From positions 134,778-159,247 of the forward strand of contig MU129039.1 of the NCBI GenBank assembly GCA_014904985.1: a DNA stretch of 24,470 nt, read 5' to 3'. Numbering within the stretch: the stretch's first letter is position 1; each line of letters begins with the position of its first letter. The notes under the pieces are model-generated. The model saw only the letters and a list, made by a program, of their open reading frames with translations, had not been told where the DNA came from and ran no database searches. The DNA comes from Hydnum rufescens UP504. Lineage: Eukaryota > Basidiomycota > Agaricomycetes > Cantharellales > Hydnaceae. Made by a program: the position numbers and the translations under genes. Shown in pieces: positions 1-9,190 of this stretch.

Positions 1-1075
1 GACCATGGGTTTGAGCCCTGGACTCATGAGTTAGACCCTCAGACTCATGAGCCAGACCCTCATACCCATGAGTTAGATCCTCAGACCCATGAGGTGGACC
101 ATCAAACTCATGAGCCAGACCCTCATACCCATGAGTTAGATCCTCAGACCCATGAGGTGGACCATCAAACTCATGAGTTTGGCCCCCAGACCCATGGTCT
201 CACCTAGACCATGGCCTGACCCCCAAACCCATGGTTTTGACCTCTAGACCCATGGGTCTGACCCCTAAACCCAGGTCTGACACCTAGACCCATGGGTTTG
301 ACCCTAGACCCATGGGTTTGACCTCTAAACCCATGGTCTGACTCTAAACCATGGGTTGACCCCCAAACCCATGGGTTTGACCCTAGACCCATGGGTCTGC
401 CTCTAGACCCATGGGTTGACCAGACCCATGGGTTTGACTCTAGACCCATGGTTTGACCCCTAACCCATGGTGTTGACCCCAAACCCATGGGTTTGACCCC
501 CAAACCCATGGGTTTGACCCCTAGCCCATTGGTCGACCTCTAGACCCATTAAACCATGGGTTTGGGTCAACCCATGGGTTTAGAGGTCAACCCATGGTTT
601 AGAGTCAAACCCATGGGTCTAGGGTCAAACCCATGGGTCTAGGTGTCAGACCTGGGGTTTAGGGTCAGACCCATGGGTCTAGGAGTCAAACCATGGGTTT
701 GGGGGTCAGGCCCATGGTCTAGGGGTGGAACCCATGGGTCTGGGCCAAACTCATGAGTTGATGGTCCACCTCATGGGTCTGAGGATCTAACTCATGGGTA
801 TGGAGGTCTGGCTCATGAGTCTGAGGGTCTAACTCATGAGTCCAGGGCTCAAACCCATGGGTCTGGGGTCAAACTCATGGGTCTGGAGGTCAAACTCATG
901 GCTCTAGGGGTCAAACCCATGGGTCTAATGCTCTAACTCATGGGTCAGCAGGTCCCACCCATGGGTGGAGTGGCCCAGCCCATGAGTTTTATTGTCAATA
1001 CCCTGCCCTGACCATGCCAAAACCATGGTTTAGTGCTGTCCCCTCATGGGTCAATATTGTCCCACCCATGGGTCT
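1..1075. repeat. Mirrored minisatellite, 20-21 bp palindrome-cored units (array 1)
   Basis: Tandem units of about 21 bp, each with a palindromic core ACCCATGGGT or ACTCATGAGT, separated by an asymmetric linker of the type TTTGACCCCTA (left) or its reverse complement (right). Linker orientation flips near 555, so the array is an imperfect inverted repeat. For example, the stretch GGTGGACCATCAA before 170 reappears reverse-complemented as TTGATGGTCCACC at about 759-771. In the left arm a 63-bp segment (51-113) is directly repeated at 114-176 but occurs once in the right arm. Units degenerate and spread out from 900 to 1075. Open frames here arise because 21 is a multiple of three; I do not call a gene. 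The window starts inside the array, so its left edge is unknown. Confidence 0.93.
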
Positions 1076-1090
1076 GTGATAGGTTAAGGG

Positions 1091-1135
1091 ACCCTTTGGG
1101 TCCTCTCCTGTGCAGTAAAATCCGACCCAAAGGGT
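1091..1135. repeat. Perfect 12-bp inverted repeat between array 1 and KDZ copy 1
   Basis: ACCCTTTGGGTC at 1091-1102 is matched by its exact reverse complement GACCCAAAGGGT at 1124-1135, leaving a 21-nt loop. It sits at the border between the minisatellite and the unique sequence leading to the transposase gene. It could be a decayed transposon end or an isolated hairpin; no partner copy was seen 3' of the transposase. Confidence 0.6.
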
Positions 1136-1406
1136 GTCTAATCTATCTGCCTGGGCTGCTGTACTTTGCCTGACAAATCTTAATATCGTCATACTCGGCA
1201 CTTGCCATTGTTTTCCCCCTTGTTTTGATCTCCCAACCTCACCAACATTTGCCCCCGAGTGAACAGACCAAACTACACATTTCATCTGTTGTACCTGGGG
1301 CTCAAAGGAAGCCTACTGTGTTAAGAAATAAGAGTGAACCGCTATGCCTTGCTATGGTGTATGAATGTCCTGTCATTCTGGTGCACTGCAGGACTCTGTT
1401 CCAGTC
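1136..1406 (+). other. 5' flank of KDZ copy 1, no separate gene
   Basis: AT-balanced sequence with no recognisable product. It contains a pyrimidine-rich stretch ending in GCACTGCAG at about 1383-1391, which could be the 3' splice site of an upstream leader intron. That would make 1407 the first ATG of the mature transcript. No convincing TATA box was identified. Confidence 0.4.
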
Positions 1407-4400
1407 ATGCCTACTGGGGAACCTGCTCCTCTCCAGCACAATCCTTCACTAGGAACAGTCCACTACATCCCTCCCCCAAAGATGAGAATTGGGGTGAAAA
1501 AGCGGAAGCAATACACTGCTGGAGAAACATACAAGGGATGGAGGCTGAAAACGGCCTTCTATGGAGGAATTCGAACTTACATGAAGGGGTCTAAGTCTCA
1601 AAAATCTAAGGGATCCATGGGCAAGACTGCTGTCTTGCCTTCCCCCAGGCACTCTGCTACTATGGGTACCCCAGGCACTTCACGTATACTCAAGTTTGAG
1701 CCGATAGAGGAGGATGATCGGGATGACAGCTATGAGGATGCAGACCTGTTTCCTGCTGCATTACTGGGGGAGGGTTATTCTGCGCAGTTACAGAGTGATG
1801 CCGGGGGGGTGAACCACCATCAGAAATGGAGACAAATCACTGCCGATCAATGGCTCAACCTCCTGCCAATGTTGGTGATGCCCTACCTACACTGGTGCCA
1901 AGCAACTTGATACAGTCGTACAAAAATGACAATGGGCATGCAATCCCCTTGCATTTGCAGCCAGAACAAACATGATGCTACTGTTCAAACGGTGTCCAGC
2001 GAATGTGAGTGCCAAAGAGACAACAATGGAGCAGCCTATGTGCTGATATTGTATACCCTACAGCAATTGATGCCCAACACTACTGTTATTGCGAATGCCA
2101 ACCTCTCACCCTCACTCTGATGAATGTGGGAATGTTCCCTTCTAGTCCCATATGACCTCGCTTTGCATTCGATCTCAATCATCTCCTTTGGGCATCAACT
2201 GTCTTCCTTTATGGGGTTCCCAATGTATCTGCATGGAGCGGAGCCCTTACAGCATACCTGATGCAAAAAGGATTTGATGTGCCTTCTGAGGTATGCCCAT
2301 GTTTTAGTTGTGCTTGTTGGATGTGGATTTATACATTTATTTGCTGTCAGGATGCATTACATCGCCTGTTTGGAACGGCCCTGGTGTATTTTCAACAAGT
2401 TCAACAGCAAGCAGCAGGCCTCACCCACAATATTGTCCAGGAGGCACGGCTCTCAGGAGCTGTGCCATCCAGTGTCCCTGCCCTGGACTGGACTACAGAA
2501 CAGGTGGAAACTCTTTCACAGAAGTGCCAAGCGATGTCCTACTTTCCTTCGAGCCAGGACCATTGCCCTGTGAACGACAACACCCCAAGCCCTTATCTGC
2601 AATCCCAATGTTTCCTTTGCCATCCGGCAGATGGGGCCAAGGCATCCAAGAATTTGTAAGTGGGAAACTGTTGCTTCGAATAATCTTTACTCTACTGAGT
2701 GCCATCTTATGTAGGTTCCATGGCATCTACTGCCTTGATGTGTGCTTCCAACAAGTGAGGCTTCATGGCGCTGGTGGCTCTGACCCTGAGCTTAATATTT
2801 CACGGACATGCTTCCTCTCCCCTGAGGACATTGCCAAGGCGCAGCTTCATGTGGAGAGGCATCAAAAAGGGAAGAGCTCGGGGTTGTCAAATGTAGATAG
2901 CTTGGAGGCCAAAGATATTGTGGAGCCTGGGCTGAAAATTCCTATCTCAGTGCTGAACAATTGTGAAAAATCATTTAAGGCCATGGATGAGAACCGTCAG
3001 AAGGGCTCGGCAGCCAGCTTTGCAGACACAGGTCTCATGGCCCTGATATGCATGCATGACCGGGTCTTGTATCTCGCAAACATCACATCTCCCGGTGAAA
3101 AGCAGTACTATGCTGTCGCCTTGCTGATGGCCTTATTCCGAGGATTGCTGTCTTGGTGGAAGGCCGGTATTTTATACGACATAGGATGCCAACTCCACAG
3201 GAGTACGCTGAAGGCGAGTTGTTTGTGTTATCTGTATGTACCTGTGTCGGTACTGATTGTTGTTTCCCTGCCCTACAGTTCCGCCTGATGCCCAAGTTCT
3301 CCAACCAGATTGAGTGGGGCATTTCGGTGTTCCATGCCTTTGGTCACCAATGGCCCTGCCAATGTATCTATCACCCATTAAAAAGAGAGGGGTTTGGTTT
3401 TTCTGATGGGGAAGGGTGTGAAAGGTGCTGGGGTGCTCTCAAGAAACTCATACCAATCCTTTGTGTATCTGGGGTAAGTGGATGTTGAGGCCTCCAACTT
3501 CTTCATCTGATGGGGGTATTGTCAATAGCATAACCAGAGACTATTCTACTTGGATCTCCAAGTCTCCCACATGAATGACACTGGACATGGTTCCCTTGGG
3601 CATTGGCTATATAGGAGAATAACAAGAACTGTTGGACGATTGCAAGATGCCAAGCATAGCCTTGTGCAAATTGGAATACCTATAGAGGATTTATGGAACT
3701 CCTGGAAAGAGCAGGTGACTACTCAATCTAAACCCCTCCCAAGTAAGTATTCTCTAACATAAAATGGAAATCTTGGGTGGCATGGACCCTAATTATTGAA
3801 TCCCTTCCAGTTGCCTCAAAGAATCTTGCTAGTGCTTTTGTGACAAACCTGTTGTCCATGATTGAGGCCCAGTCAAATACACAGGCTGCCATTCAGAAAC
3901 TTCTCCATGACATGGCTGCCCTTCCAGACAATTTGGAGTCTGCAGAACAGAGAGTGGACATGACAATCCAACAATCTGATCTTGAAGCATCCAATCAACG
4001 ACTCTCAGCTAGGATTTCCAAAGCTGTGAAGCAGCTGACAGAGAAGGACAGTGCCACTGCAACAGTCCTGGAAAAAGCAAAGAGAGACAAGTTCTTAGCT
4101 TTGAAGTTGCGTATCCGGGCCCTGAAGCATCATATCAGAGCAAGAATTAGGGAGAGGAGGTTTGAATCAGAATGGTTGGAAAGGGCCTATTTTAGGGCTA
4201 CTCTTAGTTAGTTTTGATTTATTTTTCTTGAATCTGAAAAGCATTGACCCCATGGCAATGTGAAAAGACCACAAGGCACATGCACAGACAGCAGATGCTT
4301 TGAAAAGGAGGGCCCCAGCCATCAAAAGACTTGTCTTACAGTATAATACACTCTGTGGTGATCTCAAGAAACTCCAATCTCGATCTCCTTCTCATAGGGA

Positions 4401-5098
4401 CAAAACAATCCCCAAACCACTGGAGGTTTCTTCCATATTTGGCCTTGGGGATGCTGATGATATTTGGGAGGATGCTGGGTTGGATCTAGATGAAGAAGAA
4501 CATCCCCCAGCTTGGCTAGCAGATGAGGCAACCCAAAATGGTATCAAGGCAATGCATATTCATGACCGGGCAATTGAAGATATCTCCTACCTCAAAGATC
4601 AGCTGCAATCCCTAGTTGCTTGGCTCAAAGGAGAATGGAGGGCAATTGGTTTTGCCAAGGACAGATGCAAAGGTACAAGTCTCTTATTGTTCTTTAGGTC
4701 CAAAGAATGCACATTCCTCATGATGACTCCCTGATCAAACAGATCCTTCCCTCCTGTTTCAGCTTCAATGTCAACAGCAAACTGTAAAGTATGTTGGGAG
4801 TAAGTGGTACCAAAAGTTGAGCACCATCAAGATAGGCCAGAAGTTGGATTGGCCCCTGCACATATGACTGGCTGCAGTGGAAGGGGAACATGAAGATGGA
4901 GGAGAGATAGCAGGCAAGGAGAATCAATAAGAGGAGTTTAAATTATTGGATGGTGGAGGGTTGGAATTTGAGGCAGAGAACCCAGAGGTTGATGACTTTG
5001 TTGTGGAGTGTTTGATAGATGAGGGTGAGAGTGTTGAGAGTGAGAGCCAGGAGGATAATATTGGGAGAGAGTTTAATCTTGGTTGGGACCATTGGTAA
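1407..5098 (+). pseudogene. KDZ-superfamily transposase, copy 1 (nine exons, four in-frame stops)
   Basis: Cut-and-paste DNA transposase of the Kyakuja-Dileera-Zisupton type (RNase H-like DDE nuclease). Inferred exons: 1407-2004, 2064-2290, 2351-2655, 2715-3213, 3279-3473, 3529-3742, 3811-4206, 4268-4672 and 4743-5098. They sum to 3195 nt, or 1064 codons, normal for the family. Frame and family homology agree at every junction. Introns are 55-70 nt; all are GT-AG except 3214-3278, which is GC-AG (GCGAGT donor). Landmarks in order: basic N-terminus, QWLNLLPMLVMPYL, Cys-rich CYCEC, ICLDVCF (2715 onward), ILYDIGCQLH with Asp at 3178, FHAFGHQWPC, DGEGCER with Glu at 3411 and 3420, ALKRRAPAI, DDIWEDAGL, and an acidic tail. 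Stops interrupt the frame at 1908 (TGA), 2153 (TGA), 4865 (TGA) and 4928 (TAA). The three TGAs fit CGA Arg decay. There is no frameshift, so inactivation looks recent. The start could also be 1365. Confidence 0.86.
3214..3278 (+). other. Inferred GC-AG intron in KDZ copy 1
   Basis: The exon ends CTGAAG at 3213 and the donor reads GCGAGT; the acceptor is CCCTACAG at 3278. The flanking phases are 0/0. The joined protein aligns without gap to the intron-less copy 2 (LLKWDFIPEW against TLKFRLMPKF). The nearest GT donor, at 3218, would break the frame. It may be a genuine GC-AG intron or a GT donor mutated to GC. Confidence 0.7.
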
Positions 5099-5225
5099 TA
5101 AAATTGACTTAAGTTGACACCCTCTGGTGGGGCAGGCAGTCCAAATGGCTGACTCATAGACAGGAACATACTCAGGGGATAAGAGCCTGGAATCATGGAT
5201 ACCAAAGTAACCACAGTTGCCAGAA
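5099..5225. other. Spacer between KDZ copy 1 stop and array 2
   Basis: 127 bp of unique sequence with no gene or repeat recognised. If KDZ copy 1 and the arrays are one element, this is its 3' untranslated region. Confidence 0.4.
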
Positions 5226-6245
5226 GTCAAACTCATGAGTCTGGGGGTCAAACTCATGAGTTTGGGGTCAAACTCATGAGTCCAGTGATCTAACTCATGA
5301 GTTGGAGGGTCAACTCATGAGTCTGGGGGTTCAACTCATGAGTCTGGGGGTTCAACTCATGAGTCTGGGGGTCAAACTCATGAGTCTGGGGGTTCAACTC
5401 ATGAGTTGGGTGACCTACCTCATGAGTTGGAGGGTCAAACTCATGAGTCTGGGGGTCAAACTCATGAGTTGGGTGACCTACCTCATGAGTTGGAGGGTCA
5501 AACTCATGAGTCTGTGGGTCAACCTCATGAGTTGGAAGGTCAAACTCATGAGTCTGTGGGTCAACCTCATGAGTTGGAAGGTCAAACCCATGAGTCTGTG
5601 GGTCAACCTCATGAGTCAGGTGACCTAACTCATGAGTTGGAGGGTCAAACTCATGAGTCTGGGAGTCAAACTCATGAGTTTGGGGGTCAAACTCATGAGT
5701 CTGAGGACCTAACTCATGAGTTGGGTGATCTAACTCATGAGTTGGAAGGTCAAACCCATGAGTCTGTGGGTCAAACTCATGAGTTGGGGGTCAAACCCAT
5801 GAGTCTGTGGGTCAAACTCATGAGTTGGGGGTCAAACACATGAGTCTGGTGACCTAACTCATGAGTTGGAGGCTCAAACTCATGGGTCTGGTGACCTAAC
5901 TCATGAGTTGGAGGGTCAAACTCATGAGTTGGAGGGTCAAACTCATGAGTCTGGTGACCTAACTCATGAGTTGGAGGGTCAAACCCATGGGTCTGGTGAC
6001 CCAACTCATGAGTTGGAGGGTCAATCTCATGAGTCTGGGAGTCAAACTCATGAGTTTGGGGGTCAAACTCATGGGTCTGAGGACCAAACTCATGAGTTGG
6101 AGGGTCAATCTCATGAGACTGGGAGTCAAACTCATGAGTTTGGGGGCTGAACTCATGGGTCTGAGGACCAAACTCATGAGTTTGGGGGCTGAACTCATGG
6201 GTCTGAGGACCAAACTCATGGGTCTGGGGGTCAAACTCATGAGTT
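5226..6245. repeat. 21-bp minisatellite with ACTCATGAGT core (array 2)
   Basis: About 48 tandem units of 21 bp, consensus GGGTCAAACTCATGAGTTGGA, with variants ending TCTGG or TTTGG and occasional CATGGGT cores. All units share one linker orientation, which matches the right half of array 1 and is opposite to its left half. Because the unit is seven codons long, frames stay open on both strands and read as GQTHEL/GQTHES-type heptads. I regard these as by-products of the repeat. The last unit runs straight into the Rpt3 fragment at 6246. Confidence 0.95.
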
Positions 6246-6480
6246 GGGAATAGAGAAGAAAGCTCTCTATGAAGAGTTGCAAGAGGAGGACTACTACATC
6301 AAATACAAGAAACTCACCCATCACCTTGAAATACTCAATCTCCAAGAAAGCTATATTAAGGATGAACAAGCCAATCTCAAACATGAACTCATTCAGGTAC
6401 GAGAAGAAGTCAAACGCATCCAATCCATACCACTGGCAATCAGCCAGTTCCTCAAACCCATTGATCACCTGACAGGAATT
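6246..6480 (+). pseudogene. Rpt3 (26S proteasome ATPase subunit 6B) fragment, copy A
   Basis: Rpt3 is an AAA+ ATPase of the proteasome base. Only part of its N-terminal coiled coil and the start of the OB domain are present here. The frame shows [30 protein letters not shown] and [13 protein letters not shown], a run characteristic of eukaryotic Rpt3. The AAA module (Walker A and B) is absent. After GIV the sequence diverges to a 95-bp spacer and a stop at 6517. The reading frame is continuous upstream with the last three minisatellite units (open from 6193), with no ATG in that stretch. Compared with copy B it has two 3-bp, frame-preserving insertions, at about 6294 and about 6405. It is a captured gene fragment, not a working gene. 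Confidence 0.8.
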
Positions 6481-6579
6481 GTACCACACATCACCCCTGT
6501 GACGGTTGATGTGACATGATTTGTGCACGGCACTGGATCGCCAAGAACTTTGGTACATGGAAAATAACAATCATCTTGT

Positions 6580-6985
6580 GGGAATAGAGAAGAAAGCTCT
6601 CTATGAAGAGTTGCAAGAGGAGGACTACATCAAATACAAGAAACTTGCCCATCACCTTGAGATGGTCAATCTCCAAGAAAGCTATATTAAGGATGAACAA
6701 GCCAATCTCAAACATGAACCCATTCAGGTGCAAGAAGTCAAATGCATCCAATCCATACCACTGGAAATCAGCCAGTTCCTTGAACCCATTGATTACCTGA
6801 CAGGAATAGTAGGAATCAACAACTGGCTCGAATTATGTCGCTTGTATTCTTTCCACTCTTGATCATGAATTGCTCAAACCATCTTCCTCTGTTGCACTAC
6901 ACCATCACTTCAACAACTTTTGGGGGATGGACACTCAGAAGCACAAGATCCGAAAGGTGGTCGAAATCCCTAATCCCTCTTAAGG
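6580..6985 (+). pseudogene. Rpt3 fragment, copy B, with a one-base frameshift
   Basis: A second copy of the same fragment, offset 334 bp from copy A (both begin GGGAATAGAGAAG) and reaching further into the OB domain. It shows [21 protein letters not shown] and [14 protein letters not shown]. Then one extra A at about 6813 (GTAGGAATCAACAACT) shifts the frame. The next frame reads [29 protein letters not shown], split exactly where Rpt3 has GIVGSTTGSNY. Homology ends near 6912, and the open frame stops at about 6985. No intron interrupts the homologous stretch. No ATPase module follows, so this is a truncated pseudogene fragment. Confidence 0.82.
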
Positions 6986-7695
6986 GCTTTGGCTTGTATA
7001 AAAAATATTGGTATCTATAGACTTGGTGTATTAAATGTTTCCTATGGTGTTTAAATTATATCATCACCCCGTGTATTTCACCTTGCCCCTGTTATCACTT
7101 TCATTTGCAAGAGTGAAGCAATTGCAACAAAACAATTCAAATCGACTGTGATACATGATGGTCAAGCTTTGTGCCAGATCCAAATTCCAACTCATCTTTT
7201 TGCAGGTAAGCTGCCCACAGGTCAGAGTTCTGTCCCAATGACCGACCAGCCTGACAGCTCTGCCTGCAGACTGTTATATCTCCTTTAGGAAATGGACTGA
7301 GCAAGGATACGGCTCTGCCTGTACCTGCAATATCAGATATACATTTTTTTTCTTGACAACTCCACAGTGCTTGTGGCTCAGCCTGCAGCCTGCTTAGTCT
7401 CACATGGAGGGTACAAATCACCTCTATATTGGGTTGCTAGTCCCTGGCATCCACCCCACCTATTGCCTGACTTCCTTAGCTTCTTGCAATGTTGTGAGCA
7501 TGTTCATCTATCTGGCTGCGTGGTGTGTGATACAAGGGATCGTGATAGAAAAGGCCTGGTTTCAGGACCACGTACATACTTTTTTCTTGCTAATATTGAT
7601 GCTAGGATATTGACAGATTATCTTTAGTTGTTGAATTTCGTTATCAAAGTTGCTGTAGAGGGCTCCAGGCTGCAGAGGCTGCACTTGGTCAGCAT
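6986..7695. other. No gene recognised
   Basis: AT-rich at 6990-7130 (AAAAAATATTGG, TTTAAATTATATC), then mixed sequence. Short frames of up to 94 codons occur on both strands, but none shows a known motif. GCTCTGCCTG motifs occur at about 7257 and 7312 and recur at about 9672-9870. The 100 bp before 7696 may be an upstream exon or leader of the next reading frame. Confidence 0.5.
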
Positions 7696-8395
7696 ATGAG
7701 CACAATGATTTTTCTCCATGAGCCTCTGGATTGCCCAAAGGCACATCATGTTGTTTTTATCGATGTGCCTTGTCAGAGATATCATTGTGAAAAGAAAGTG
7801 AGTTCAATCAATTGTGTCCTAATATTCTGTGTATTTACAACTCTTGACATAGAATTCTTCCATTGTGGGTGGCCACAGTGGTTGACTATGGCAATGGCAA
7901 CAGTGGTTAGGATGGAAGATGCTTGGTGGGATGTCCTTGCATCAAATACCACCCTTGGATCCACATATGATCTATTTTGTCCCCATCCCCCCCTCCCTCT
8001 GAAACTGGCCCATACCCCCGACATCCCTGTTGGCTGGTACTTACCATTATCATCATCCTTGACTCCTATGGCCTCATCAGCGGACTCTCCTGCAGTCACA
8101 GATGTGGCCACCAGCTCTAGGGCTCCTAATGTTGGTGACAAGCGAAAACATGTCCCAGATGAGGATTCTGGGCCAGTATGCCACCCACGAAACAGTTCAA
8201 GGGGGTCCCACAGAGGCCAATCTGGGTCTCACAGGGGCCGATCCAGGAATTGTGGGCAATGAGATGGAGGGTGTGGAACACCCCCTCGGTGATGGTGACA
8301 CGATGGATATCAACACGGCCATGGACGGTGTGGAGCATGCTCTCAACCATGATGACACAATGGATGTCAACTTGGACACAGATGATCTGAATGAA

Positions 8396-8403
8396 CGTAT
8401 CAG
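8396..8403. repeat. Left target-site duplication of the foldback element
   Basis: CGTATCAG directly abuts the left terminus (TATGGTTG). It matches TGTATCAG on the right at seven of eight positions; the single C/T difference is a transition at a CpG. Confidence 0.75.
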
Positions 8404-9128
8404 TATGGTTGCTGAAGTTAGGTTACAAACCTGGAAAACCTGAGTTCAAACCTGAACCTGACCCAAGTCAGGTTCCATTGGGGTCAGGTTTCATGTAATT
8501 TTCCTCAGGTCAGGTTCAGGTTTTGGGCCCCCATGTTTTCAGGTTCAGGTTAGGTTCAGGTTTAACCCAGGTTCAAACCTGAAATCATGAGCCCCTTCAG
8601 ACATGAGAAATATCTGAGCTCAACACTGATTTTAACCATAATCCAGAATGAGTCATTAATTCTGGCAAGTTCCAGAATTATGTAAGCAGGTTTTTTGGTG
8701 GAGAAATAGGTTACTTTGAAGTGAAGTTAAACATAAAACCTCATACAAAGTTTATATTGACTATACATAGACTATGTATAGTCAATATAAACTGTTCATG
8801 AGGTTTTATGTATAACTTCACATCAAAGTAACCTATTTCTCCACCAAGGAACCTGCTTACATAATTCTGGAACTTGCCAGAATTGATGACTCATTCTGGA
8901 TTATGGTTAAAAGCAGTGTTGAGCTCAGATATTTCTCATGTCTGAAGGGGCTCATGATTTCAGGTTTGAACCTTGGTTAAACCTGAACCTAACCTGAACC
9001 TAACCTAAGATAGGTTTTCTTCAGGTTAGGTTCAGGTTTTGCCAATTGAGAAGATTCAGGTTTTGGTTAAGTTCAGGTTTTGCCCAAATGGGGCAAAACC
9101 TGACCTGAACCTGACTTTGGCAACCATA
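8404..9128. mobile_element. 725-bp foldback/MITE-like element with full-length inverted repeats
   Basis: Non-autonomous hairpin transposon. The outer ends are inverted copies, TATGGTTGCTGAAGTTAGG and (reverse complement of the right end) TATGGTTGCCAAAGTCAGG. The arms pair along almost their whole length and meet at 8771, where TTTATATTGACTATACATAG faces its exact complement across one base. Each arm carries several AGGTTCAGGTT-type direct and inverted copies near the ends (8425-8590 and 8960-9115), a subterminal arrangement often used as transposase binding sites. The flanking octamers CGTATCAG and TGTATCAG match at 7/8. An 8-bp duplication fits hAT or KDZ mobilisation, but the family is not proven. 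No coding capacity. Confidence 0.88.
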
Positions 9129-9136
9129 TGTATCAG
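9129..9136. repeat. Right target-site duplication of the foldback element
   Basis: TGTATCAG directly follows the right terminus (CAACCATA) and pairs with the left octamer. Removing the element plus this copy rejoins the interrupted reading frame (ATC AGG CAC). Confidence 0.75.
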
Positions 9137-9190
9137 GCACCATATGCTTAGAGTCCCTCTTTTGGAGTTCATTGCTGTGAGGATTACGTA

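Larger units (their letters stand above)
7696..9190 (+). pseudogene. Unrecognised gene, split by the foldback element at 8404-9128
   Basis: I do not recognise the product. The frame from 7696 starts STMIFLHEPLDCPKAHHV and holds a possible intron: a GTGAGT donor at about 7799 and a GGCCACAG acceptor at about 7880. It continues through MEDAWWDVL and a Ser/Thr/Ala-rich stretch to DKRKHVPDEDSGP near 8175. From about 8175 to 8403 the better frame is +1 relative to the first, implying a frameshift or missed splice. It contains a duplicated 20-residue module (MEGVEHPLGDGDTMDIN and MDGVEHALNHDDTMDVN) followed by TDDLNERI. Removing 8404-9136 lets this frame continue as RHHMLRVPLLEF to a stop near 9190. 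The acidic C-terminal repeats could suit a nuclear protein, but that is a guess. Confidence 0.45.

Noticed and set aside
204..509. Minus-strand frame of 101 codons in array 1
   Set aside because: Pure by-product of a 20-21 bp repeat; no start context, no conserved composition beyond the repeat.
1225..1452. 75-codon plus frame upstream of KDZ copy 1
   Set aside because: No motif, and it overlaps the likely leader/intron of the transposase; it could hold a leader exon but cannot be supported.
2274..2573. Alternative plus-strand frame with hydrophobic start (MMCLLRYAHVLVVLV)
   Set aside because: The hydrophobic part is the translation of the 2291-2350 intron; the exon frame next to it carries the KDZ homology.
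5226..6245. CRISPR-like array
   Set aside because: Units are contiguous, the linkers are as repetitive as the cores, there are no unique spacers, and the surrounding genes are eukaryotic.
5302..6253. Several overlapping 75-203 codon frames on both strands of array 2 (MSLGVQL- and THELEGQ-type)
   Set aside because: The 21-bp period keeps every stop-free frame open; simultaneous openness in several frames argues against selection for one protein.
8425..9115. Telomere-like AGGTTC/AGGTTA repeats
   Set aside because: They are irregular, occur in both orientations and lie inside a bounded foldback element with target duplications, so they are better read as subterminal repeats.
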